The position numbers were made by a program, and so were the translations under genes. The notes beneath the pieces are model-generated. The model was not told where the DNA came from and did no database searches. It worked only from the letters and a program-made list of their open reading frames with translations. DNA of 64,000 nt, taken from contig NZ_JAIMCB010000003.1 in the NCBI RefSeq assembly GCF_025499425.1, positions 62,001 through 126,000 of the forward strand, read 5' to 3'. The stretch comes from Acidiferrimicrobium sp. IK. Lineage in GTDB: Bacteria > Actinomycetota > Acidimicrobiia > Acidimicrobiales > Palsa-688. Below, one piece after another: positions 8,693 to 15,884 of the stretch (its first letter is position 1; every line of letters starts with the position of its first letter).

Positions 8693-9514
8693 CTACGCCG
8701 CCACGCCCTTCCAGGCCAGGCGGACGATGGAGATTTCCTGTGACGTGAGCGGCGCAGGGTCTACCCGTCGAAATTGCGCGGCGATGATGACGTGATGGAG
8801 CTTGGCGAACATGTCGAGGACCGACGGCTTAACCTTCTGCCGGTACCACGGGGCGAGCGCTCGGGCCGCTTCGACGTCGCCGGGGTGATGACCGACCGTC
8901 GCGTACCAGCAGATCGCCAGGGTGTTCACGACGAGCCCGAAGGGGACCGTGCGCTGCACTGCTCGCTTGAGGTCCATGTCGTAGGTGCACAGCCAGTGGA
9001 TGCCGTGGTGGTCCTCGGCGTATTTGAAGGCGTGGCCAGTTCTCGATGCACCAGCGGGCCTTGAGCAGGCGGATGAGGCGGACCGGGTGGGTGAGAGTGT
9101 CGGAGGTGAGGATCTGGAAGACGACCTTGGCATTCTCGATCACCGAGATCTGCCGGGCCGGGCCGTAGCCGGCGAGCTCGACGATCTCGTCGGCCAGCAG
9201 GTAGGCGAAGCCCAGTTGTTCCCATACCCGACCTTGGCTTTGCCGATCGCCGACCCGTCGTGGAACCAGCTGGCGGCGTGGACCTCGGGCCCTCGGCGGT
9301 GGAACAGCGTGTCGTCGATGGCGACGGTGACCGCCGCATCGGCCGCCAGAAGAAGCCGCACGACGAGACGGGTGAGGACCGCATACACGTGCTCGATCGA
9401 CCAGCGGGCGTGGGAGAACCGGTGCGCCCGGTGGTGGCTCCACGTCTGTGACAGTCCGGACCATACGAGCATCCGGCACACCGCCGTCTTCGACTGCGGA
9501 CTCGAACTGCCCAT
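8693..9514 (-). pseudogene. Mosaic, frameshifted transposase remnant
   Basis: Read on the minus strand, transposase-like segments occur in three frames. From about 9514 to 9220 there is a DDE-type N-terminal part (HRFSHARWS, VAIDDTLFHRRG, HDGSAIGKAKVGYGNNW). From about 9220 to 9035 the frame changes and reads VIENAKVVFQIL, RLLKARWCIENW. From about 9035 to 8693 a third frame reads FKYAEDHHGIHWLC, then KRAVQRTVPFGLV and LHHVIIAAQFRRV. The outer parts look like the two ends of one DDE transposase whose middle is missing. The inner part (RW.IENW.FKY...H.I..LC.Y) looks like the C-terminal region of a different transposase. At least two frameshifts make it non-functional. Family names are from memory and untested. 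Confidence 0.75.
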
Positions 9515-9523
9515 CTCTCGGGT

Positions 9524-9555
9524 CGTATCCTAGAGTGTGATAACTCTAGGATACG
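9524..9555. repeat. Perfect 13-bp inverted repeat between divergent IS-type genes
   Basis: Left arm 9524-9536 and right arm 9543-9555 are exact reverse complements around a 6-bp centre. The element is A/T-rich compared with its surroundings and lies between the start of the decayed transposase (minus) and the DUF6788 gene (plus), 36 bp before the ATG of the latter. It could be an operator for divergent transcription, a transposon-end structure or a short hairpin in the leader RNA. Confidence 0.85.
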
Positions 9556-9590
9556 GGAGGTGGAACACTCGCCCCGGGGAGAAGTTTGCG

Positions 9591-10064
9591 ATGGTGAACA
9601 AGAGGACCGCTGCCCGGCTCGATGCCTACGAGCGTCGCTACCGCGAGCTCGCCCGCCAGCTCGCCGGCATCGGCTACATCGCAGCAGGCAGCATCGCCTT
9701 GTGGCCCGGTCGCTGCGGCAAGGCCAACTGCGCCTGCCACGCCGATCCGCCTCGACTACACGGTCCCTACTGGCACGTCACCCAAACGATCGACGGCAGG
9801 ACGGTCAACCGCCGGCTCACCCCAGAACAAGCAGGGCTCTACAGCGAATGGATCAGCAACGACCGTCGGGCGAAGGAAATCCTCGCCCGGATGCGGGGGG
9901 TAGCTGCCAAGGCGGCCGAGCTCCTCCTAAACGAAGCGCTCGTCCAGCAGGACCGAACCGGTCCAAAGGCTCGGTTCCAAGCTCATGACCGCCAGGTACA
10001 CACATTTGCCTCAGCCGGCAACTCGGCACCGTCCACGCCGCCTCGACGACCGACTTCCGCATGA
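9591..10064 (+). CDS. DUF6788 family protein (IS-associated)
   Basis: A 157-residue soluble protein with an N-terminal helix rich in Arg/Glu (AYERRYRELARQLAGIG), a Cys cluster GRCGKANCACHADPP followed by LHGPYWHVT, and a C-terminal helical part (RRAKEILARMRGV). This layout matches small proteins annotated DUF6788, often found beside transposase genes; their function is not known. I chose ATG 9591, with CCGGGGAGAAG just upstream, over the longer GTG-start frame at 9537, which would run through the inverted repeat. The last 25 or so residues (SAPSTPPRRPTSA) look like read-through into foreign sequence, so the C-terminus may be rearranged. Its stop is in frame with the truncated cpaF that follows. 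Confidence 0.65.
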   Translation: MVNKRTAARLDAYERRYRELARQLAGIGYIAAGSIALWPGRCGKANCACHADPPRLHGPYWHVTQTIDGRTVNRRLTPEQAGLYSEWISNDRRAKEILARMRGVAAKAAELLLNEALVQQDRTGPKARFQAHDRQVHTFASAGNSAPSTPPRRPTSA

Positions 10065-10082
10065 GTTCGGCGCGAAACCCAT

Positions 10083-10871
10083 GTGCTGGTCAACATCCGG
10101 AAGTTCACCGCGGTGCCGTACAAAGATCTGCGCGAGCTGGTCCAGCACTCGATGTTCGATGAGGCCACCGCCGGATTCCTCCGGGCTTGTGTCCGCTCCG
10201 GTCTCTCGACGGTCGTGGCCGGTGCTCCAGGATCGGGCAAGACCACCCTTCTCGCCTGCCTGGCCGCGGAGTTGGACCCGGCTCTGCGGGTGGTGATTGC
10301 GGAGGAGGTGTTCGAGACAGACGTCCCGTTGCCAAACGTCGCCCACATGCAGACCCGCCCGGCGCGCGCCGATCGCAAGGAGGTCGACCTGCGCCGGCTG
10401 GTGGCAGGGTTCTTGCGGATGGCGCCGGACGTGGCGATCGTTGGCGAGGTCCGAGACCGCGAGGCGCTCGCGCTCTTGCTCACCTTGTCGTCGGGGGTGC
10501 AGGGCTTCACCACCATCCACGCCGGGTCCGCCAGGCAGGCCCTGTCCCGGCTCAGGTTCATCTGCCAGCTGGCCGAGACCGGATCGGAACTCACCGTGTC
10601 AGCCCTGTCGGCGTTGGTCAGCGAAGCGGTCGACATAGTCGTCCACTGCGCCCGTCAGGGGGGCGCAGTCCGGGTGACAGAGGTACTGGCGGTCGAGGAC
10701 CTCCAAGTCGGCCACGACAACGTGGCGTTCACGACCACCTCGATCTTCGCCCGGTCGCGCCACGACGCCCCCTTGACCTGGACTGGCAACCTCCCGGTAC
10801 GGGCAGTGCGAGCTCTCGAGTTGGCTGGGTACGACTTGAGGGGTCTGGCTGAGGGATGGTCGTGCCGGTGA
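10083..10871 (+). pseudogene. cpaF: CpaF/TadA pilus ATPase, 5'-truncated
   Basis: A 262-residue C-terminal part of the secretion ATPase that powers Tad (Flp) pilus assembly. It begins at the strand VLVNIRKF that normally follows about 150 residues of N-terminal domain. It then has Walker A GAPGSGKTT (47-55), the Asp-box region VVIAEEVFE, Walker B-like VAIVGEVRD and the His box TTIHAGSARQALSRL. Full-length relatives have about 400-450 residues, so the N-terminal domain is missing. The frame is blocked upstream by the TGA at 10062-10064, directly after the IS-type DUF6788 gene. The peptide DDRLPHEFGAKP in another frame just upstream may be a scrap of the lost part. The core is intact, so a GTG-started short product is possible, but normal function is doubtful. 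Confidence 0.8.
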
Positions 10872-11845
10872 TCGGCGTTGTAGCGGCAGCACTGGCCGGT
10901 TACGGAGCCTTCCTCCTCTACACCGCCACGGTTTTCGGGTGGCGGGGGCTCGGTCCCGGGCCCAAGACGGCAGGCTGGCCCCGGCGGCGAAGCGCTGAGG
11001 ATTGGTTGCGCCAGGCCGGGTTGGACCAGGTCCGCCCCGGCGAGTTCGCGGCGACGATGCTGGTGCTCTTCGGTGTCGGGGCCGCCGTCGCGTTCGCGGT
11101 GTTCGGCGGGGTGCTCCCGGCGATTGTCGCCGGCGTCTTTGCCGCCAGCGCCCCGGTCGCCTCGTACCGCAACCGGCGGGCCCGCCGGCTCGTCGCTGCC
11201 CGCGACGCGTGGCCGAGGATGCTCGAGGAACTGCGCCTTCTCACCGGGTCGCTGGGTCGCTCGGTGCCCCAGGCCCTCTTCGAAGTGGGCCGGCGAGCTC
11301 CGGAGGAAATGCGCCAGGGCTTCGCTGCAGCGGAGCGGGAATGGCTGCTCTCCACCGACTTCAGCAGGACCCTGGACGTGGTGAAGGACGCGTTGGCGGA
11401 CCCGACCGCAGACGTGGTGTGCGAGACGCTGATCGTGGCCCACGAGGTCGGGGGCAGCGAGATCGAACGGCGCTTGGCGGACCTCATCGAAGACCGCATC
11501 GCCGACCTACAGGGAAGGCGCGACGCAGAGGTCAAGCAGGCCGGCGTCCGCTTCGCCCGGCGCTTCGTGCTGCTCGTGCCGCTCGGGATGGCGCTCGCCG
11601 GCCTGTCGATTGGCACGGGCCGCTCGGCGTACCAAACGCCGGGTGGTCAGCTGGCGGTGGCCGCCGGCCTGCTCGGCGTCGTGGCCTGCTGGGTGTGGAG
11701 TGGGCGTCTCATGCGCCTTCCGCTCGAGCCGAGGGTCTTCGCCGACTCGTTCGCGAGGCAAGCGCCGGTGCCCTTCGCCCAGACGGATGGGGGGGAGGGT
11801 GAGGATGCTGCCCCGGCTGGGCAGGCGGCAGCAGGCCGACCGTGA
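10856..11845 (+). CDS. tadB: TadB-like pilus assembly membrane protein (T2SS-F domain)
   Basis: One of the two inner-membrane platform proteins of the Tad system, 329 residues. It has an N-terminal transmembrane segment (VVAAALAGYGAFLLY), a pair near residues 60-100, a T2SSF cytoplasmic domain (WPRMLEELRLLTGSLGRSVPQAL ... ADPTADVVCETL, VGGSEIERRLADLIEDR) and C-terminal spans. The start at ATG 10856 overlaps cpaF by 16 bp, showing the original operon order cpaF-tadB-tadC. The stop overlaps the tadC start. Confidence 0.85.
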   Translation: MVVPVIGVVAAALAGYGAFLLYTATVFGWRGLGPGPKTAGWPRRRSAEDWLRQAGLDQVRPGEFAATMLVLFGVGAAVAFAVFGGVLPAIVAGVFAASAPVASYRNRRARRLVAARDAWPRMLEELRLLTGSLGRSVPQALFEVGRRAPEEMRQGFAAAEREWLLSTDFSRTLDVVKDALADPTADVVCETLIVAHEVGGSEIERRLADLIEDRIADLQGRRDAEVKQAGVRFARRFVLLVPLGMALAGLSIGTGRSAYQTPGGQLAVAAGLLGVVACWVWSGRLMRLPLEPRVFADSFARQAPVPFAQTDGGEGEDAAPAGQAAAGRP

Positions 11846-12744
11846 CGCGCGCCTTGGTCGGTGCCGGTTTGGCACTGTGGGTAGGAGCGACGCTTCTGCT
11901 GGCTGGCACTAGGTGGTTCTCCCGGCCCAGCTTGGCCGAGCGGCTGCGCCCCTTTCACACCGGAGCCGAACGCGCAGCTCGCGGTGGTGTTCTGTCCGTT
12001 GAATCCGTGCGAGACGTGATCGGGCCGCTGGCGCGCTCAATCGGCGATCGTGTCGCCGGGGCGTTCGGGGTCACTGAGCAGTTGGAGCTGCGCTTGCGCA
12101 GGGTGCACTCGCCCCTCGACGTGACCGGCTTTCGCACCCGACAGCTGGCGTGGAGCGGTGTCGGACTGCTCGGTGGGATGCTGCTCGCCGGCGCCGGCGT
12201 GCCCTTGGCATTCGGTCTCGTCTGTGTCGCGGGCGCCCCGCTGCTGGCGTTCCTGGTCGTCGAGCAGCGCCTCGCCGAGGCGTCGCAGCGATGGCAGCGC
12301 ACCGTCGCCCAGGAGCTCCCGGTGATCAGCGAGCAACTGGCCATGCTGCTCAACGCCGGCTATTCGCTCGGCGCGGCGATCAGCAGGATCGCCGGGCGAG
12401 GCAAGGGCTGCTGTGCCCAGGACCTGCGGATGGTGGCCAATCGCATCCGCCAAGGCGTCGGGGAGGGGGTCGCCCTGCGGGAGTGGGCAGAGGTGGTGCG
12501 CGTCGACGGGCTGGACCGCCTCGTCGCCGTGCTGGCCCTCAACCGTGAGACCAGCGACCTCGGCCGGTTGGTCAGCACCGAGGCGCGTCAGGCCCGCCGC
12601 GACCTCCAGCGACGCACAACCGAAGTCATGGAAAAGCGCGCCCAGCAGGTCTGGGTCCCGGTCACCGTAGCGACGCTGGTGCCCGGAGTCATCCTGCTCG
12701 CGGTCCCGTTTCTGGCCGCCTTGCGCCTGTTCTCGAACGCCTGA
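11842..12744 (+). CDS. tadC: TadC-like pilus assembly membrane protein (T2SS-F domain)
   Basis: The second platform protein, 300 residues, starting at GTG 11842 inside the tadB stop. It carries an N-terminal span, a central hydrophobic pair (VGLLGGMLLAGAGVPLAFGLV) and the T2SSF domain QELPVISEQLAMLLNAGYSLGAAI, followed by LREWAEVVRVDGLDRLVAVLALN and a C-terminal span (VATLVPGVILLAVPFLAAL). The glycine and Leu-rich pattern of the domain is conserved. It should work with TadB and the CpaF ATPase. Confidence 0.85.
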   Translation: MTRALVGAGLALWVGATLLLAGTRWFSRPSLAERLRPFHTGAERAARGGVLSVESVRDVIGPLARSIGDRVAGAFGVTEQLELRLRRVHSPLDVTGFRTRQLAWSGVGLLGGMLLAGAGVPLAFGLVCVAGAPLLAFLVVEQRLAEASQRWQRTVAQELPVISEQLAMLLNAGYSLGAAISRIAGRGKGCCAQDLRMVANRIRQGVGEGVALREWAEVVRVDGLDRLVAVLALNRETSDLGRLVSTEARQARRDLQRRTTEVMEKRAQQVWVPVTVATLVPGVILLAVPFLAALRLFSNA

Positions 12745-12782
12745 CCGTCCAGCCTGACCGACCCGCCATCGAAGGAGCCACC

Positions 12783-13031
12783 GTGCCTGCCACGCTCACC
12801 GCCGCCAGCCTCCACGAACCGCCGCCGATGCTCGGGCGGCGGGGGAGCTATCGCTGCCGTAGGCGTGATCAGCGTGGCGAGGGGGTGATCTCCGCAGCGA
12901 TCGCGGTGCTGATCATGGCATTCATCGGTGTTGGTATGTGGGTGGCGTTCAACACCACCTTCCAGCACACCGCTAGGAACATCGACCGGCAGGTCAACAC
13001 CTGCATCGGCCAGACCAGCGCCTCCTGCTGA
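12783..13031 (+). CDS. Small pilin-like membrane protein of the Tad locus
   Basis: An 82-residue protein: a basic leader (RRGSYRCRRRDQR), then GEGVISAAIAVLIMAFIGVGM, one hydrophobic helix, and a short exported tail with two Cys (NTCIGQTSASC). Position directly after tadC and the leader-GE-helix layout suggest the structural Flp-type pilin or a minor pilin. The Glu is at +1 after the Gly rather than at the classical +5, so processing by a TadV-type peptidase is uncertain. No prepilin peptidase gene lies in the window. GTG start with GAAGGAGC 8 bp upstream. Confidence 0.6.
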   Translation: MPATLTAASLHEPPPMLGRRGSYRCRRRDQRGEGVISAAIAVLIMAFIGVGMWVAFNTTFQHTARNIDRQVNTCIGQTSASC

Positions 13032-13048
13032 GGGCTCGGACCGATCAG

Positions 13049-13486
13049 GTGTTCAGCAGCGACCCGCCGGTCGTCTCTGCTACCTGCCACCGCTTCGCGC
13101 CACGCCTTCGCGTGGGCCGCGACGAGCGGGGAACGGGGATGGTCGGCACGCTCGTCGGGTTCTTGATCTTCATGATCCTGTTGCTTGTCGCTGTCCAGGT
13201 CCTGGTTCGGCTGTACGCCACCTCGAGCCTCACCTCTGCGGCCTTCTCTGCCGCCAGGCAGGTAGCGACCGCTCCCGTGCCCGCGGCTGCGGTCGCAGAT
13301 GCTCAGGCGGCGGCCGTGCACCAGCTCGGCTCGTTCGGTGCTGTGCACACGGTGTTCCGCTGGGAGGAGGTTGACGGGCAACAGATCGTGCTGCAGGTCC
13401 GGGCCCGGGCGCCGGGTTTCGTACCCCTCCTCGGTCTGGGATCGATCGTCCGGACGGTGATCGTGCGCACCGAGCGGGTGCGGTGA
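13049..13486 (+). CDS. TadE-like pseudopilin
   Basis: A 145-residue protein with a cytoplasmic N-terminus, the TadE start DERGTGMVGTLVGFLIFMILLL and one transmembrane helix, followed by an exported domain (SLTSAAFSAARQVATA ... RTERVR). Such pseudopilins are needed for Tad pilus biogenesis. GTG start at 13049, 17 bp after the pilin-like gene. The stop overlaps the next start (GTGA). A later start nearer the RDERG sequence cannot be excluded. Confidence 0.75.
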   Translation: MFSSDPPVVSATCHRFAPRLRVGRDERGTGMVGTLVGFLIFMILLLVAVQVLVRLYATSSLTSAAFSAARQVATAPVPAAAVADAQAAAVHQLGSFGAVHTVFRWEEVDGQQIVLQVRARAPGFVPLLGLGSIVRTVIVRTERVR

Positions 13487-14004
13487 CCGCGGGCCATGTC
13501 ACCGCCCTCGCCCGGTCCCCGGCGCTGGCCACGCAGTCATCCGGCCCCGGCGATGGGTTCGTGACCTGTCGCCCCGACGACGGGTTCGTCGGCGGGGCGG
13601 AGGGACTGTTCTTCGGGTTGTTGCTGTTCGTCGTCGGTACCCTCCTCGTCGGCAACGCGTGGTCCGTGGTCGACACCAAGCTGGCGGTCGATGCGGCCAG
13701 CCGGGAAGCCACCCGCACCTACGTCGAGGCCCCCGACGCAGCGGCGGCCGATGTCGGTGCCCGGCGGGCCGCTACCGCCACCCTTCAGGGATACGGCCGA
13801 GATCCGACCCTCGGATCGGTGGTGATCGACGGCGCGCCCTTCGGGAGGTGTGTGCGGGTCACCGTCGTCGTCTCGTACCGAGCGCCGCTCGTCCAGCTGC
13901 CGGTGATCGGAGTGGCCGGTCGGGCCGAGAAGGTGAGCGCCCAGCACTCCGAGTTGGTCGACCCGTACCGCAGCGGCCTGCCGGGGGCTTCGACGTGCGG
14001 TTGA
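13483..14004 (+). CDS. TadE-like pilus protein, second copy
   Basis: A 173-residue protein with the segment FVGGAEGLFFGLLLFVVGTLL, corresponding to the TadE transmembrane start, then WSVVDTKLAVDAASREATRTYVEA, the helix that follows in TadE proteins, and an exported beta-rich tail ending in a Cys. It starts at GTG 13483 in the stop of the first tadE. The leader of about 35 residues is longer than usual. The tail reads VRVTVVVSYRAPLVQLP, which is typical of these pseudopilins. Confidence 0.7.
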   Translation: MTAGHVTALARSPALATQSSGPGDGFVTCRPDDGFVGGAEGLFFGLLLFVVGTLLVGNAWSVVDTKLAVDAASREATRTYVEAPDAAAADVGARRAATATLQGYGRDPTLGSVVIDGAPFGRCVRVTVVVSYRAPLVQLPVIGVAGRAEKVSAQHSELVDPYRSGLPGASTCG

Positions 14005-14486
14005 GGGAGGCGCACCTCGATGAACGAGGGAGCGTGCTGGTTCTGGTGCCCGTGGGCTTCTTGGTACTGATCCTCCTCGGTGTGCTGGCAGTCGACTCGG
14101 CGGTCGCCTTCCTCGGGCAGCGCCAACTCGCTGACGCGACGGCTGGCGCGGCGAATGACGCCGCCACCGCCGCTTTGGGAAACGCCGCGTTCTATGGGTC
14201 GGGAACGTTGGTCATCGATCCGAGCGAGGCGGCCACCGTGGTGTGCCGTTCGTTCGCTGCCCAAGGCGATAGCGATCTACACCGCGTGACCTTGAGCATC
14301 GCCGTGACGGGCCGGGTGATCAGAGTCCGCGCTCATGCGCAGATAGACGCGGTCTTCGGCCGGGTCCTCCCCGGGTTAGGTCACCGTGCTGTATCTGCCG
14401 AGGCCACGGCCGCGGCGACGACGGGCGGCACCCCTGCGCTGCTGCAGCCGTCGGGCTTTCTGCCTGTGCATTGCCCAGCCGGTTGA
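13995..14486 (+). CDS. TadG-like Tad pilus protein (short form)
   Basis: A 163-residue protein with the TadG/RcpC-type start DERGSVLVLVPVGFLVLILLG, one transmembrane helix, then VDSAVAFLGQRQLADATAGAANDAA, the conserved segment after the helix. The exported part is short (about 100 residues), without the von Willebrand factor domain of long TadG. The GTG at 13995 overlaps the previous stop by 10 bp and is in frame; TTG 14001 is an alternative. It is the last clear pilus gene of this block. Confidence 0.7.
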   Translation: MRLREAHLDERGSVLVLVPVGFLVLILLGVLAVDSAVAFLGQRQLADATAGAANDAATAALGNAAFYGSGTLVIDPSEAATVVCRSFAAQGDSDLHRVTLSIAVTGRVIRVRAHAQIDAVFGRVLPGLGHRAVSAEATAAATTGGTPALLQPSGFLPVHCPAG

Positions 14487-14510
14487 TGTTTTCAACCATT
14501 TTGATATCCT
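14483..14510 (+). promoter_or_regulatory. Candidate promoter for a leaderless transcript of the pseudokinase gene
   Basis: TTGATG (14483-14488), a 16-bp spacer, then TATCCT (14505-14510) in an A/T-rich island unusual for this DNA. The GTG start at 14517 lies 6 bp after the -10, where transcription would begin, and no ribosome site precedes it. This predicts a leaderless mRNA. The site overlaps a small hairpin with arms 14481-14486 and 14492-14497 at the end of the pilus operon. Confidence 0.5.
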
Positions 14511-14516
14511 TTCAGT

Positions 14517-15884
14517 GTGGAGAGCTGGCGGGAGGAGACCGAGCGGGGAGCGGTGCACGTGGCCGAGGCTGCGACCGACGCGGAGCGCTCCGCCCTCGAA
14601 GCGCGGGCTGCGGTGATGGCCCACCTCCGCCATCCCGGCATCGTTGAGCTGATCGGCGCAGGGCCCGGTCCCAACGGCCGGTGGCGGCTGCATACTCGGT
14701 GGGCGGGCGAACCGCTGAGCGGCCTCAGCGTCCCGGTGGCGCCGGCCGAACTGGCCGGGCTGGGCGCAGCGGTGGCCAACATCGTCGGGGACCTGCATGC
14801 GCTCGGCTGGGTCCACGGGGATATCCGGCTCGATCACGTGTTGCTCGACTCCGAGGGCCGACCCGTCGTTTGCGGGATGGGCTCGGCGCGTCGGAGTGAG
14901 GACCCAGCCGCTAGGGCTGTCGATGGTAGCGACCTGATCGCAATGCTGGAGGCGCTAATCCCGGCGGGCGCGTCGGGTGGAGATTGGCGGCGGGTGCGTC
15001 GGGAGCTGCGACCGTCCGGTCGCAACGCTCTCGACGTGGCAGCCATCGGCCGGCGGCTGGCGTCGCCGCGCCTGATGCCCCGCCTCCTTGTGCCGGAAGG
15101 CTGCGCTGGCGGGTCCTCCGCTGCTGTCATGGCGGCGCCCCGAGCGTCGGCCCCGGCCGCGCCGGCCCCTGCCAACTCTCGCTTGCCAATCTCGCTGCGG
15201 CTTTCCGACTCGCGACCGATCGGCCGTCGTGCCGATCAAGGAGGCCCAGGCTCCGAGGGTGACGATGCCTGCGTGGGTGAAGACGAGGCGCGCGTGGGCG
15301 AAGACGGGGTCGCTGCCCCCGGCGTCCCCGCTGCCTCTACCGGATGGTCGCGGAGAAGCGAGGGAGATCCTCCGCCCGACGTCGCGCCAACCGAGGCGGC
15401 GGACCACGCTCGTGTCCCCGCCGGCGGTTCCGGCCGTGGCTGGCGGCCGGGACGGGCTCACGCCGCCGGCGTAGCGGCAGCCATCGTGGTTGCGTTGCTT
15501 GCGACCGGCTTCGTGGCCCACCGCAGCGGCGCGGTGGGTTGTCCCGCCGTTGACGACGGCTGCCGGGCGTTGGTTCTCCCCGGCGGCGTGCTCACGACAT
15601 CAAGCGGCCGTTTCGCGGTCGGGTCTGCGGGTGACCAAGTGGTACTTGGGCGCTGGGACTGTGGCCCCGTCGGGCTCCCGGCGGTGCTCGACCCGGCGAC
15701 CAGCACCGTGTGGGTCTTCGACCGGTGGCCGACCCCGGGTGGCGACGTCGCGGGGCGCGCGCTCGGGCGGGTAGCTGGTGCGGTCACCCTGGCGGTCGCA
15801 CCGAACTCGAGGGGCTGCGACGGCGTCAAGGTCATCCGCGAGGGACGCGCCGCGGTGGTGCTTCAGCCAAAGGAGACACCGTGA
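14517..15884 (+). CDS. Membrane pseudokinase (Ser/Thr kinase-like), Tad-linked
   Basis: A 455-residue protein. Residues about 25-160 resemble the Hanks-type kinase core: MAHLRHPGIVELIG (alpha-C/beta-4) and the catalytic loop GWVHGDIRLDHVLL. The glycine loop and the VAIK lysine are missing, the Mg-binding Asn of the loop is His, and DFG is replaced by CGMG. ATP phosphotransfer is therefore unlikely. A disordered Ala/Pro/Gly region (about 190-310) leads to one transmembrane helix (about 316-335, VAAAIVVALLATGFVAH) and an exported domain of about 110 residues with several Cys (GCPAVDDGCRALVLPGG). The stop overlaps the start of the LysM gene. I infer a signalling or scaffold role coupling the cytoplasm to the cell surface; the partner is unknown. 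Confidence 0.65.
   Translation: MESWREETERGAVHVAEAATDAERSALEARAAVMAHLRHPGIVELIGAGPGPNGRWRLHTRWAGEPLSGLSVPVAPAELAGLGAAVANIVGDLHALGWVHGDIRLDHVLLDSEGRPVVCGMGSARRSEDPAARAVDGSDLIAMLEALIPAGASGGDWRRVRRELRPSGRNALDVAAIGRRLASPRLMPRLLVPEGCAGGSSAAVMAAPRASAPAAPAPANSRLPISLRLSDSRPIGRRADQGGPGSEGDDACVGEDEARVGEDGVAAPGVPAASTGWSRRSEGDPPPDVAPTEAADHARVPAGGSGRGWRPGRAHAAGVAAAIVVALLATGFVAHRSGAVGCPAVDDGCRALVLPGGVLTTSSGRFAVGSAGDQVVLGRWDCGPVGLPAVLDPATSTVWVFDRWPTPGGDVAGRALGRVAGAVTLAVAPNSRGCDGVKVIREGRAAVVLQPKETP

Noticed and set aside
14481..14504. Intrinsic terminator after the TadG-like gene
   Set aside because: Stem of only 6 bp and no continuous T-run; the promoter reading fits better.
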